Shown: in pieces, positions 54,001 to 63,191 of the stretch
How positions within the stretch are numbered: the first letter of the stretch is position 1
Layout of the letters: every line of letters begins with the position of its first letter
From: Gemmatimonadota bacterium
Lineage (GTDB): Bacteria; Gemmatimonadota; Gemmatimonadetes; Gemmatimonadales; Gemmatimonadaceae
DNA: 64,000 nt
Assembly (NCBI GenBank): GCA_040388625.1
Contig: JAZKBK010000005.1
Location: 285,478 to 349,477, forward strand
Reading direction: 5' to 3'
The notes under the pieces: generated by a model
Told to the model about the DNA's origin: nothing
Seen by the model: only the letters and a program-made list of their open reading frames with translations
Databases searched by the model: none
Translations under genes and position numbers: made by a program

Positions 54001-54741
54001 CTTGGCGCCGCAGATCTGTTGTTGCACGGCGAGAACAACCTGCGCGGTTGGGGACAGCTGGCAATTCCGGATCAGACATTGCTCTATGTACGCGGCTTCG
54101 ATCCGGTACCGCGCAGTTACAAGTACGACGTGAATCAGCGCTTCGGCGCGACGAACGCGGCATTCTCGGCGATTCGCGCGCCCGTTACGCTGACGGCTAT
54201 GCTACGGGTGGACATAGGCCCGTCGCGTGAGCGCCAACTCCTTACGCAGCAGCTCGACCGGGGGCGAACGCAGCCAGGCCAGAAGGCAAGCGAGACGATC
54301 CTCAAGATCACTCATGGAAGCGGCGACATTCCCAATCCAATGACGTCGATACTTCAGCAGGCCGATACCTTGCATCTTACGGGGCGCCAGGCGGATAGTC
54401 TTGCGACATTGAATCGCTGGTATTCCATAAAGCGCGACTCGATATGGAATCCTGTTTCGATATATCTGGCAGCGCTGCCGGATCACTACGATCAGGGCGA
54501 GGCCTATGCGCATTATCGGCGGGCGCGCGAGGCTTCGGTGGATCTGCTGCTCCCGCTGGTTCCGAAGGTGCGGGGTGTACTCACGGCGGCTCAGCTGCGA
54601 TTGTTGCCGGACTACATACGCGCATATCTCGACACTCAGTATCTCGCATCGATTCGCTCGGGGACGATGGGAGTTGGTGGCAATGCCAGTCTCTTTCCAT
54701 CGCCGCCGAGCGGTGGTCAGCAGACCTTCATCATGCGATGA
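51013..54741 (+). CDS. TonB-dependent receptor with N-terminal CarboxypepD-reg domain and C-terminal helical extension
   Basis: A 1242-residue exported protein (signal VMALTLAVPLFLGARSAAAQQ). Residues about 35-120 are a carboxypeptidase-regulatory-like Ig fold (VIRGLITGRDGVAIAGVRVTV); a plug follows (residues about 170-270: SIPGVTLVPGADGDPSGFSVLG, SPDQNATTLNGM); a large beta-barrel spans about 290-1070. Barrels of this type normally end in an aromatic residue, but here a hydrophilic helical domain of about 160 residues follows, with LTGRQADSLATLN and LTAAQLRLLPDYIRAYLD, the LTxxQ style of Spy/CpxP-like proteins. The C-terminus would face the periplasm. The substrate is unknown. The next gene overlaps or is coupled. 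Confidence 0.88.
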   Translation: MQIHPSLLRFVMALTLAVPLFLGARSAAAQQADVIRGLITGRDGVAIAGVRVTVTSVSGNVSRTARTDNSGRFTVIFPGGEGDYFVSLAILGFAPKRFEIKRSADEEILIADATMNTAVTQLDTVQVGAGRKPPPRGVATPDISGTEHNVDVRNVDPAQQGDLAAMAASIPGVTLVPGADGDPSGFSVLGLSPDQNATTLNGMSYNGSNVPRDAGISTSVVTNPYDVSRGGFAGAQLNVRSQPGSNYITRYTSANVDAPALQWTDASGRALGQQYNNVSLGGRVSGPLVFDKAFYNLAFQAGRRASDLRSLVSTDALGLQSAGVSLDSVTRLVSLLNRAGVPLAAPRIGSSRETDQASLFGSFDFAPPSSTRGTAVNVTVSANVTSLSPASAMNTEVPAHGGDRKSAQGALQVGHSTYFGVGVLSETQASVSTSANHGDPFTALPSASVLVGSTFADGTSAVRNIGFGGNSFLGTRQSTTTAGLMNQLSWFSTNNKHRVKLTSELRNDAYSQDQTTNALGTFTFNSLADVDANRPTSFTRQLSRRVRSGNDHIEALSLGDAYRPSTTLQLQYGLRLDANQFTTQPVANPDVARIFGTSNDHVPSHAYVSPRLGFSWAYGTGAQVAAFAGAARGPRAVVRGGVGVFQGVPQATLIGGALDNTGLPGSIQQVFCVGPATPIPDWSAYIASVNSIPAACADGTSATPFANTAPSVTLFDRSYTAPRSVRSNLQWNGAVLNNRFNASFEGVLSVNQRQPSFVDLNFNGVQQFVLPGEANRPVYVSPASIVASTGSIGGTDGRVSPLFSHVTALRSDLTSQSRQFTVRLSPIGFNTHFAWSLAYVLSDVREQARGFTSASGDPRDVEQSRSTFDSRHQITYSFVYNAFDWVRMTWFGNLRSGTPFTPQVAGDINGDGYSNDRAFVFDAARSTDPVAAAIHSLVTNGSSEARRCLVSQLGQIARRNSCEGPWTSTASLSFAFNPLKVRLPQRAQLSFAASNPLGAADLLLHGENNLRGWGQLAIPDQTLLYVRGFDPVPRSYKYDVNQRFGATNAAFSAIRAPVTLTAMLRVDIGPSRERQLLTQQLDRGRTQPGQKASETILKITHGSGDIPNPMTSILQQADTLHLTGRQADSLATLNRWYSIKRDSIWNPVSIYLAALPDHYDQGEAYAHYRRAREASVDLLLPLVPKVRGVLTAAQLRLLPDYIRAYLDTQYLASIRSGTMGVGGNASLFPSPPSGGQQTFIMR

Positions 54742-54773
54742 CACGTACGGTCATCGCTCACTGGAACTCGATC

Positions 54774-56093
54774 ATGTCGATCCATTCACGCTTCTTCATC
54801 ACGCTGACGCTCGCGGGTGGTCCTCTCGTTGCGCAGAGTACGCTGCCGCCAGTACGGCCGCTCGGACAGATTACCGTCGCATCTCCGTCAGAGTTTGCGA
54901 GCATATCGTCGGTGCGCGCGTTATCGGATGGCAGCGTACTCGTGAACGACCTGACTGGGCGCAAGGTCACGCTGCTCGATCCCACGCTCGCGCACAGCAC
55001 CGTCATCGCGGATTCCACGAGCGCAACGTCGATGGCGTACAGCTCGCGACTCGGCGGCCTCATCGCGTATCACGGAGACACGACGCTGTTCGTGGATCCG
55101 CAATCCATGTCGATGCTGGTGCTTGACGGAGCTGGCAAGGTCGCGAGAGTGATGTCCGTACCGAAGGCGCAGGACGCAACATTTCTGATTGGTGGACCAT
55201 TCGGCAACCCCGGCATGGATCCGTCAGGGCGTCTCGTGTATCGTACTATGCTGCGGCCGAACTTCACGCCGCCGGGCCCCGACGGCAAGGTCGTTGCGCC
55301 TGTGGCGATAGACTCTGCGCCGATAATCCGCTTCGATCTCAACGAGCGTCGCGCTGACACTGCCGGTTACATCAAGGTTCCGGCACCTCGCGTGAGCATC
55401 AACGCCAGCGAAGGGCGAATGCGGGTAACGATGCAGATGAACCCGCTGAGCGTGACGGATGACTGGGCGCTACTGCCTGATGGTAACATTGCCGTCGTTC
55501 GCGGTGCGGACTTTCGCGTCGACCTGTTGAAGCCGGACGGTACAGTGGTGAAGGGCGAGAAGATGCCCTTCGACTGGCAGCGGTTGAACGACTCGAGCAA
55601 GCAGGCGATCGTCGATTCTACGCGAAGGGTCGTCGAAGAGGCACGCACGCGTCAGCTCGCCATCATGCAGGGAAATGCGTCGACGACAGCGGGATCAGCG
55701 AACAGCGCGGCGCCGTCTGGAGGAGTCGTGTTCCAGATGCGCGTGGAAGGCGGGCCACCGGCGGCGGGTGCGCCTGCGACGCGGTCGAGTGGAACATCGC
55801 TCGAGCTCCCTCCAGTCGAGTTCGCGCCGCTTTCGGAGATGCCGGACTATCGGCCCGCGTTCTCCGCCGGCGCTGTGCGCGCCGATGCGGATGGCAATCT
55901 GTGGATTCGTACCTCCAGCGTGTTCAATGGCGCGCCGGTCTACGATGTGGTTAACAGCGGCGGGCAGCTCGTCGACCGCGTGCAGCTTCCGCCAGGTCGC
56001 ACGATCGCAGGGTTCGGCAAGGGAGGTTTCGTTTACCTTGCCGTTCGCGACGGAACCACCGGCGTAAGGCTCGAGAAGGCGCGGACGAAATAG
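54774..56093 (+). CDS. Exported beta-propeller-like protein coupled to the TonB receptor
   Basis: A 439-residue protein with a signal peptide (FFITLTLAGGPLVAQ). It has repeated propeller-like strands (SSVRALSDGSVLVNDLTGRKVTLLDP; YHGDTTLFVDPQSMSMLVLDGAGKV; ALLPDGNIAVVRGADFRVDLLKPDG; VRADADGNLWIRTSS) interrupted by a Lys/Arg/Ala-rich helical stretch near residues 265-300. The substrate or partner is unknown; it may bind what the receptor imports. The ATG at 54774 has GGA eight bases upstream; an in-frame ATG at 54738 overlaps the receptor stop (ATGA) and would couple translation. Confidence 0.7.
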   Translation: MSIHSRFFITLTLAGGPLVAQSTLPPVRPLGQITVASPSEFASISSVRALSDGSVLVNDLTGRKVTLLDPTLAHSTVIADSTSATSMAYSSRLGGLIAYHGDTTLFVDPQSMSMLVLDGAGKVARVMSVPKAQDATFLIGGPFGNPGMDPSGRLVYRTMLRPNFTPPGPDGKVVAPVAIDSAPIIRFDLNERRADTAGYIKVPAPRVSINASEGRMRVTMQMNPLSVTDDWALLPDGNIAVVRGADFRVDLLKPDGTVVKGEKMPFDWQRLNDSSKQAIVDSTRRVVEEARTRQLAIMQGNASTTAGSANSAAPSGGVVFQMRVEGGPPAAGAPATRSSGTSLELPPVEFAPLSEMPDYRPAFSAGAVRADADGNLWIRTSSVFNGAPVYDVVNSGGQLVDRVQLPPGRTIAGFGKGGFVYLAVRDGTTGVRLEKARTK

Positions 56094-56159
56094 CAAGTTG
56101 CTATTGCGCAACGTTCGCGCTGGCGTCCGCCATCGCGATTCAGTCGGCGGCGCTCGATG

Positions 56160-56522
56160 TCATTGTCGCGCACGTTCCCGTGATAGAGCGGCTGCGACCT
56201 GGCCGATCAGATCGTACGGGATGGGCTCATTCAGGGGAAATCTGAGGTTGCCCTTTTCACCGCGATAGGGAAGTAGCGCTTTCTGAAGCTTGCTATCTCC
56301 CTTTACTGGCGGGTAAATGCCGATGTGCGTCTTGAACGCGGCGAAAAAGAAGAATACCCGGTCCAGCTTGAATGCAGGCATTTTGTAACTGATCGTTTCA
56401 ACCGCCGCCGGAACGCGGGCTTTCACGATCCGTCGAATCTCTTCGATAATGGGTCGCGAGTCCGGAGGCAGCGATGCGAGATACGCATCGATGGTCGTGT
56501 GGGGGGTGAGCCCGCCGCTCAT
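56160..56522 (-). CDS. DUF1801-domain protein (YdhG-like)
   Basis: A 120-residue cytoplasmic protein: TIDAYLASLPPDSRPIIEEIRRIVKARVPAAVETISYKMPAFKL, then the Phe-rich VFFFFAAFKTHIGIYP and GNLRFPLNEPIPYDLIGQVAAAL, all hallmarks of DUF1801. Distant relatives have been linked to iron delivery, but the role is not settled. Its ATG overlaps the kinase gene's stop (ATGA), so the two are translationally coupled on the minus strand. A longer frame from 56729 would overlap the kinase gene deeply and has no family match. Confidence 0.85.
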   Translation of the reverse strand: MSGGLTPHTTIDAYLASLPPDSRPIIEEIRRIVKARVPAAVETISYKMPAFKLDRVFFFFAAFKTHIGIYPPVKGDSKLQKALLPYRGEKGNLRFPLNEPIPYDLIGQVAAALSRERARQ

Positions 56523-59500
56523 TTCGTCGAGACACTCGCCAGGCGCTTCCGTACATCCGCTACCTGCGGCTGGAGGTCGGGGTCGGCGTTCTTCCAGAGA
56601 TCGACGAAAGCAGCGTAGTGTGCAGCGGCGCGTGTACGATCGCCCTTCGCCTCGTACAGCTCGCCCAGCCGTCGCTGTACCAGGGCCAAATTCACCATGT
56701 CGTTGGCGAACCGGTCGATGGTCTGGCAATGAAGGTATTGCTCGAACATCACTATGGCGGAATCGGGCATGTCTGCCCTGTCGAATGCGCGGCCCGTATT
56801 GTACAGGACAGTCGACGGATCTTCGTTCACCGGCCCATCGGGAAGGCTATCCGCCTTCCGGAATTCGGTGACTGCATCGCGCGCCCGGTTCTCCGTGAGC
56901 GCAATCTCAGCCTGGATCCGATGCGCGTCCGGTTGACGATTACGCCGCGTAACCGTGTCCGCAATCTGCGCGATCTGAGCAAGCACAGCGCGTGCGCGAT
57001 CGGTGCGTCCCAGCGCAGCGTACGCGACGCCCAGGTCGCCGTATGGACGGTCCAGCTCGGGCAGTGATGCAAGGGGCAGCGCAGCAGTTACCGCGTCCAG
57101 CCGCTTCAATGCGCGATCGCGCTGTCCGCGCAGCCACCAGTCCATCATCACGAACGAGATCGAGTCCGTGAGTGGCGGGCTGGTGGAGAGACCGGCCTCG
57201 TGCTGCATGGCAGTGGACTCGTCGTACAGTCGCTGTCCCTCGGCGAGCCTGCCGTGAATGATTGCAAATACGCCCCGGCTACTCCGCATGGCCTGCCGCA
57301 TCTCCGGACTCGCCGTAACACGGTCCACGCTGTCGGCAAGTCGCTCTGCGGCCATGGCGTTACCCTCGGCGTACTTCGTTATTACCGTCGCCGAGAGCAC
57401 TCCGGGCCCCTGGCTTTTCTGCAACGCGCTGGCCAGCGCCGAATCCGCACCGGCATTCTTTCCCTCGACGGCCAGCACGAACGCGAGGTTCGTCGATGCG
57501 AGCGAATTGCCCCCCGGCTGGTGTACGGACAGGCGAAACATCTGTTCTGCCTGCGCAAACTTGCGGAGGCTGTTGTAGTTCACACCGAGATTGTTCAACG
57601 CGTACGCCGAATCATTTCCGGTCGAAAGCAACGCCTGGTACGCTGCAATGCTCTTCGGCCTGTCCATTCCTGCGCCGGACCCATAGTACGTGCCTTCAGC
57701 CATGTACCGTTCCTGATCCGTCAGGCGCGATCGCAACTGGAACGCCTTCAGGATCGCTGCGGATGTCGCCGAAGGGGGGTATCCACCGTTCTGATAGCCC
57801 ATGGCGAGTTTCCGCCACGCCATCGCGAAGCCTGTATCGATGGTCACGGCTTGACGCAGGAGAGGAATTGCCTTCTGATAGTCCTGTTCGTCGTCGAATA
57901 CACGTGCACCCTCGGTGTACGCCTTGAGCGCGTCATATGAGGCGGTAGTCACCTGGGCGAGCGGCGGGCTGTCCTGGACACTTTTGAGTGACTCGCCGAT
58001 CTTTCCGCGCAGCTTGCGCGTCACTTCATCCACGCCGCTGACGAGCTGAGACGGGCCGTCGACGGTCGTCTGATACGACGCGAGCACATCGCCGGAATCC
58101 GCGGAAACGAGCCGCAGCGCTATGACGAATCCGTTGCCGAGTCCAGTGACGTCGCCAGTGACGAACGCCTTGATACCTTCACGCGTTGCAAGCTGGCGCG
58201 CGAGCGTGGGTGTGAGCGGAGTGGTCGGCGGCAGCTGCATGCGCGCCAGTGCGGACGCAACACTCGCCTGAGTGAACAGAGTTATCGAATTCGACTGACT
58301 CAGATTCTGGCGTACGCCCTCGGCGACGACGTGTCCCACGCTCGAATCGGTGTGGCTCGTCGCGAAGTCCGCAATGAGAACCGGATCGCGTTGAGTGAGT
58401 CGGCCCTCGGCGAGGAGCGATCCAACCGGCCCGATTCCGAACGCGCGCATCACCATGAATGCGACGACGAGTGCGGCAAAGGCACCGAGCGCGTACACAC
58501 CGCCGCGTGTCGTACGCTGCCACGAAACGTGTGGGCTCGCCCGCAGTGCGATCGTCGCCATGGTTCCGTGCGCTTCGTGTCCGCCGCCGGGCGTGATCGC
58601 CGGCGTCGTCGTGAGCGCGCGACGCGTCACGCGCTGCACGTATCCCGTGAACAGGATCACCGGAAGCCCGAGCGCCATCACGGCAAGCGCGCCTGGCATG
58701 ACCCAGTCGGGTAGACCGATCGTGATCATCGCGGCTCGCACCACGACCGTCACTATGATCACAGCGACCGCGTATGCAATGAGCGCACGCCGGAACGCGC
58801 CGGGCCCTTGCAACAGCACCGGCGGAAGCGATGGCACTCCCCATCCGCTGGTTACTACGTTCAGCGCGAGTATCACTTCAGCCGCGCTCTGCGGTCTGTC
58901 GTCAGCATCCTTCGCGAGGCAGCGCATCACGAGATCGCACAGTGCCGCTGGTGCATCCGGCCTGAGTGACGCGATGGGTTTCGGTGTCTCGCTGATCTGC
59001 GCTGCGAGTACGCGTTGCGGCGAGCGATCGTGAAATGGCGGATGACCCGCGAGAAGCTCGTATGCCATGCAGCCGAGCGCGTAGATGTCCGCGCGCGCAT
59101 CGGTGTCCGGATCGCCGACCGCCTGTTCCGGCGCCATGTATGCCGGCGTCCCCATCGACGTGCCAAGCTGCGTGAGCGTCGCACCCGCACCGCCGGTGCG
59201 CGACGCACTCAATGCCTTTGCGATTCCGAAATCGGTGACGACAGCCGTGCCGCCAGACAGAAGAACGTTATCCGGCTTGATGTCGCGGTGCACGACTCCG
59301 CGCTCGTGCGCGTACTGGAGTGCGCGCGAAACGTCGCCAAGAATTCGTACGATGTCGAGAACCTGGAGCGCAGGCTGATGCCCGAGCCTTGCGCGGAGCG
59401 ATTCGCCTTCGACGAACGGCATCGTGTAGAACGGGAGCCCGTCCGTGTCTCCGGTCGAGAGCAGCGGAACGATGTTGGCCTGCTGCAGCGATGCAGCCAG

Positions 59501-59695
59501 CCTGATCTCCCGCTCGAATCGCTCCGCGCTGATCCCCGCCGCGAGTTCCGGCGAGAGCACCTTGACGACGACCTTTCGACCAAGCCGAAGCTCGTCGGCG
59601 AGGAAGACTTTCGACATTCCGCCGCCGCCGAGCTCGCGTTCGAGGACGTAGGAGCCTGCGAGGGTCGTTTGTAGTCGGTCGAAGATGTCAGCCAT
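56519..59695 (-). CDS. Membrane serine/threonine protein kinase with TPR-repeat sensor
   Basis: A 1058-residue protein. The Hanks-type kinase domain spans about 15-275: glycine loop GGGGMSKV, Lys45, HRDIKPDN (136-143), DFG (155-157), GTPAYMAPEQ and DIYALGCMAYELL. Three hydrophobic segments follow (about residues 305-330, 335-355 and 395-415), then a long region outside or in the periplasm with an adenylate-cyclase-like beta stretch (KAFVTGDVTGLGNGFVIALRLVS) and TPR-like repeats to the end. Such kinases phosphorylate cytoplasmic proteins in response to signals. The DUF1801 gene follows with a four-base overlap. The ATG start is preceded by a long GC-rich leader. Confidence 0.93.
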   Translation of the reverse strand: MADIFDRLQTTLAGSYVLERELGGGGMSKVFLADELRLGRKVVVKVLSPELAAGISAERFEREIRLAASLQQANIVPLLSTGDTDGLPFYTMPFVEGESLRARLGHQPALQVLDIVRILGDVSRALQYAHERGVVHRDIKPDNVLLSGGTAVVTDFGIAKALSASRTGGAGATLTQLGTSMGTPAYMAPEQAVGDPDTDARADIYALGCMAYELLAGHPPFHDRSPQRVLAAQISETPKPIASLRPDAPAALCDLVMRCLAKDADDRPQSAAEVILALNVVTSGWGVPSLPPVLLQGPGAFRRALIAYAVAVIIVTVVVRAAMITIGLPDWVMPGALAVMALGLPVILFTGYVQRVTRRALTTTPAITPGGGHEAHGTMATIALRASPHVSWQRTTRGGVYALGAFAALVVAFMVMRAFGIGPVGSLLAEGRLTQRDPVLIADFATSHTDSSVGHVVAEGVRQNLSQSNSITLFTQASVASALARMQLPPTTPLTPTLARQLATREGIKAFVTGDVTGLGNGFVIALRLVSADSGDVLASYQTTVDGPSQLVSGVDEVTRKLRGKIGESLKSVQDSPPLAQVTTASYDALKAYTEGARVFDDEQDYQKAIPLLRQAVTIDTGFAMAWRKLAMGYQNGGYPPSATSAAILKAFQLRSRLTDQERYMAEGTYYGSGAGMDRPKSIAAYQALLSTGNDSAYALNNLGVNYNSLRKFAQAEQMFRLSVHQPGGNSLASTNLAFVLAVEGKNAGADSALASALQKSQGPGVLSATVITKYAEGNAMAAERLADSVDRVTASPEMRQAMRSSRGVFAIIHGRLAEGQRLYDESTAMQHEAGLSTSPPLTDSISFVMMDWWLRGQRDRALKRLDAVTAALPLASLPELDRPYGDLGVAYAALGRTDRARAVLAQIAQIADTVTRRNRQPDAHRIQAEIALTENRARDAVTEFRKADSLPDGPVNEDPSTVLYNTGRAFDRADMPDSAIVMFEQYLHCQTIDRFANDMVNLALVQRRLGELYEAKGDRTRAAAHYAAFVDLWKNADPDLQPQVADVRKRLASVSTK

Positions 59696-59831
59696 GTGGC
59701 GACAGCGGATTTTGGGGGGCGAACGTTAGACGAATCTACGGCTTAATGTGGTGCGCGCCAGACAGAAACGCCGACGGCACCGTTCGCGCGCCTCCCCTCT
59801 CCATGCAGGGAGGCGCGCCGACCTCAGCTCG

Positions 59832-61223
59832 CTAGCTCCCGCGCTGCAGCTGCGCGGCCACGGTTTCGGCCTGTCCCATCACGCGCAACAGGTTACCGCC
59901 CCAGAGCTGCCCGATCTGCTTTTCCGTGTACCCGCGGCGGACGAGCTCGATCGTGACATTGGGGGCTTCCGCCGCGCAGTTGTATCCGTCGATGCCGCCA
60001 CCGCCGTCGAAGTCCGAGGAGATGCCAACATGATCGATCCCGATCAGCTTGACGGCATAATCGATGTGATTCACGAGATCCTTCACGGTCGCGCGCCGCG
60101 CGGGCACCGGCGCTGGATAGCTGGCGTTGATCGTGTCGATCCGGGCCTGGTATCGCGCGCGCGTTGCGTCATCCATGGAGGCAAGGGGATTCGCGCGTTG
60201 GCCACGCGCGACGGACTGCGGCTCAGCTGGCGGGTCGCCAATGGAGCATGCCGCCGACCGTGCAGCCGGGGTCTGGCCGCCGCCAGTGCTACCGGCGCTG
60301 AAACCGACCGCTGCCATCGGCAGGTTGTACTGCTGCGCCAGCGCCTCCAACGCTGCCGTCCGTTCCTTCGAAGGCGCGGGCGTGCACACCAGGTACGACG
60401 AGAAGGCCACAGTCTGCATCACGCCGCCGTTCTTCTTGAGTGCGAGCAATTGCTCGTCGTCCAGGTCGCGCGATGCCGAAGGGCACAGCGCGCGCACGGC
60501 CGAGTGCGATGCGATGACCGGCGCCTTGCTGTTGGCCATCACCCACATGTTCGACTCCCGGGACGGGTGCGAGATGTCGAGGAGGATGCCCCACTTGTTC
60601 GCTTCGGCGACCACCTGCTTGCCGAGCGGGCTCACACCGTGCCACATCCACACGTTGTCGGCCTCGCCCGTGTTGGAGTCGGACAGCTGGCTGTGACCGT
60701 TGTGCGAGAGCGAGAGATAGCGTGCTCCACGATCCGCGAACTCCTTGACCCGCGTGATGTCGGTGCCGATGCCGTAGCCGTTCTCTACGCCCATCAGCGC
60801 GACCAGCTTCCCGCTCTTGACGATGCGGCGCACATCAGCGGCGGTACGCGCGATCTCGATCTGGTCGGGCGCCATGGTCTCTGCGAGCTTATGCACGGCG
60901 TCGAACTTGGCGACGTCGGCCTCGTACGCGTGCTGGTATCCGGAATCGGTCAGCTCGCCCTGTCCCACGTAGATGGAGAAGAAGATGCCGTTGTAGCCGG
61001 CCTTCATCTTGGGGAGATCGACCTGGCCGCGGAGTCCGGTGACGTAATTGGGCGGCGTATCGCTCATGGATGAGGGGTTGAAATCCACGTGCGTATCCAG
61101 CTTGATCACCCGATCATGTATCGCGCGAGCCCTGGCAATGAGGGCGTCGCTCTGCGCGTGCACGTTCGTTTCGGCGACCAGACAGCAAAGGGCGAGCAGG
61201 GACAGGCGGAGGCGTAGGGGCAT
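59832..61223 (-). CDS. Secreted membrane-dipeptidase-like (M19) peptidase
   Basis: A 463-residue exported protein (signal LSLLALCCLVAETNVHAQ). Features of renal-dipeptidase-like M19 enzymes: first metal motif DTHVDFN, bridging Glu in GVENGYGI, His motifs SLSHNGHSQLSDS and LLDISHPSRESNMWVMANSKAPVIASHSAVRAL, and IGIDHVGISSDFDGGGGIDGY near the C-terminus. The family hydrolyses dipeptides, including D-residue or beta-lactam substrates. An insertion of about 80 residues (TPAPSKERTAALEALAQQYNLP..) is present before the late motif. The start ATG 61223 opens the signal peptide; it diverges from the M28 peptidase gene. Confidence 0.9.
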   Translation of the reverse strand: MPLRLRLSLLALCCLVAETNVHAQSDALIARARAIHDRVIKLDTHVDFNPSSMSDTPPNYVTGLRGQVDLPKMKAGYNGIFFSIYVGQGELTDSGYQHAYEADVAKFDAVHKLAETMAPDQIEIARTAADVRRIVKSGKLVALMGVENGYGIGTDITRVKEFADRGARYLSLSHNGHSQLSDSNTGEADNVWMWHGVSPLGKQVVAEANKWGILLDISHPSRESNMWVMANSKAPVIASHSAVRALCPSASRDLDDEQLLALKKNGGVMQTVAFSSYLVCTPAPSKERTAALEALAQQYNLPMAAVGFSAGSTGGGQTPAARSAACSIGDPPAEPQSVARGQRANPLASMDDATRARYQARIDTINASYPAPVPARRATVKDLVNHIDYAVKLIGIDHVGISSDFDGGGGIDGYNCAAEAPNVTIELVRRGYTEKQIGQLWGGNLLRVMGQAETVAAQLQRGS

Positions 61224-61306
61224 GACTGTCTCGGGGGATGGGTTTGGGATGGTCCGCAATCATCAAGTTACCCCCGGGTCCCGGCACTGTCGAACGACGT
61301 GGTCCC

Positions 61307-63157
61307 ATGGCACGTATGTTTTTCAGGGAATTCATCAACCCTTCACCTCTGCATGAGACTTCAGTGAGCCATCGCTCCATTTCTCGAAGTGTCGCGGCAC
61401 TGTCCGTGGCGCTCGCTCTCGCCGCGCCTGCGCTTTCGGCGCAGCAAACCTGTCCGGCGGTCGAGCCGGGCGCTACCATGCCTCTCAAGTACAAGGGTGG
61501 CCCGACGGTCGCAGCCATCACTCCGTGCGACCTCATGACGCGCCTGTACATCTACGCGGATGATTCGCTCCGGGGCCGCGAAGCGGGAACTCCGGATGCG
61601 ATGCACGCTACGGCGTACATCGCAAGCCAGGTGCGGAAGCTGGGTCTCAAGCCGGCCGGCGATCACGGCACCTATTTCCAGAACATGCCGGTAACTGCGC
61701 GCAGCGTAACGACGACGTCGACGATCAGCGTCGGTGGGAAGACATTCCACGCCGACAGGGACTTTGTCCTCTCCGCACCGCCCGCCAATCACAAGGTGTC
61801 GGCTCCGGTCATCTTCGGCGGAACGTTTGGTGACACGGCGGCCGAGCTCACTGCCGATCAGGCCAAGGGGAAGATCGTGGTGCTGATGGCACCGGCCGGT
61901 GGCGCCCGCGGCTTTTTCCGGCGCGCGCCCGGCAGCGCCAACCCGCTGGCCGATGCGGCGGCGATCGTCACGGTCACGGAGACGCTCTCGAAGCCGCGCT
62001 TTCAGCCGGTGCTCAATGACACGGTGCAGAATTCGGGTCGGGAGGCATATGCTGCCAGCCATCCGAACGAAGCCAACGCACGCGGTGGACGCGGCGGATT
62101 CGGCGGCGGTGGTCTCAACATCACGGTAACGCCGCAGGTCGCGAGCGCACTGCTTGGAAAATCAGTAGAGAGCGCCGCCCGCGGTGATGCGGGACCGTCC
62201 GCAACGATCGACATTCGCGTGAAGACTGCCGCTGCGCCGACGCGCAGTGTCGTCGCCATTTTGCCTGGCACGGATCCCAAGCTGAGCAAGCAGTACATCG
62301 TGATCGGCGCGCACGCGGATCACATCGGCGTTTCGGGCGTGCGTCCGGTCGTCGAGCACGATTCACTCAAGGCGTACAATGAAGTGGCGCGCGTGGAAGG
62401 CGCCGACACTCGCAACGCGCCCGAGCCTACGGCAGAGCAGTGGGTGCGGATCAACGCGATCAAGGATTCGTTGCGGAAGATCTATACGCCGCGGCTCGAC
62501 TCGATCAGCAATGGCGCGGATGACGACGGCTCCGGCTCTGTGTCGATCCTCGAAATCGCGCAGGCCTTTGCACAGGGACCGATCAAGCCGAAGCGGTCGT
62601 TGATCTTCATCTGGCAGATGGGTGAGGAGAAGGGACTCTGGGGCTCGGAGTGGTTCACGAATCATCCGACGGTTCCGCGCGATTCGATCGTGGCGGATCT
62701 GAACCTCGACATGGTAGGACGCGGTGCAGCGACCGACATCACTGGCAAGAACAAGGCTGGCGAGGAGCTCAAGGGCGCGAGCAATTATCTGCAGCTCGTC
62801 GGATCCCGCCGTCTGTCAACGGAGCTTGGCGATATCGCCGAGAGTGTGAACAGCAGTCAGCCGGTTCCGTTCTCGTTCGATTATTCGATGGATGCGAACG
62901 GACATCCGCAGAACATCTATTGCCGCAGCGATCACGCCAACTACGCGCGGTACGGCATCCCGGTAATCTTCTTCACGACGGGCGGCCACGCAGATTACCA
63001 CCAGGTGACGGACGAGCCGCAGTACATCCAGTACGAGCACATGGCTCGCGTCGACAAGCTGGTGTTCGACATCGCGACCAAAGTTGCGGATCTGGATCAC
63101 CGCGTAGTTGTCGACAAGGCGAAGCCGGACAGTCCGTTCGCGCGGTGCCAGCAGTAG
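61307..63157 (+). CDS. Secreted M28-family metallopeptidase with inserted PA domain
   Basis: A 616-residue exported protein (signal SVAALSVALALAAPALSAQQ). The PA-like domain lies at about 140-300 (APVIFGGTFGDTAAELTADQAKGKIVVLMAPAG). Metal ligands of the M28 double-zinc site: His in IGAHADHIG, Asp in GADDDGSG, Glu pair in MGEEKGLWGSEWF, Asp in LNLDMVGRG and His late in TGGHADYHQVTDEP. It removes N-terminal residues or cleaves dipeptides outside the cytoplasm. The start is uncertain: ATG 61307, ATG 61316 and GTG 61364 all precede the signal peptide; 61307 is the first. A long perfect hairpin follows the stop. Confidence 0.92.
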   Translation: MARMFFREFINPSPLHETSVSHRSISRSVAALSVALALAAPALSAQQTCPAVEPGATMPLKYKGGPTVAAITPCDLMTRLYIYADDSLRGREAGTPDAMHATAYIASQVRKLGLKPAGDHGTYFQNMPVTARSVTTTSTISVGGKTFHADRDFVLSAPPANHKVSAPVIFGGTFGDTAAELTADQAKGKIVVLMAPAGGARGFFRRAPGSANPLADAAAIVTVTETLSKPRFQPVLNDTVQNSGREAYAASHPNEANARGGRGGFGGGGLNITVTPQVASALLGKSVESAARGDAGPSATIDIRVKTAAAPTRSVVAILPGTDPKLSKQYIVIGAHADHIGVSGVRPVVEHDSLKAYNEVARVEGADTRNAPEPTAEQWVRINAIKDSLRKIYTPRLDSISNGADDDGSGSVSILEIAQAFAQGPIKPKRSLIFIWQMGEEKGLWGSEWFTNHPTVPRDSIVADLNLDMVGRGAATDITGKNKAGEELKGASNYLQLVGSRRLSTELGDIAESVNSSQPVPFSFDYSMDANGHPQNIYCRSDHANYARYGIPVIFFTTGGHADYHQVTDEPQYIQYEHMARVDKLVFDIATKVADLDHRVVVDKAKPDSPFARCQQ

Positions 63158-63191
63158 AGGTTTCGGTCAGACGCTAAGGATCCGTAGAAGC

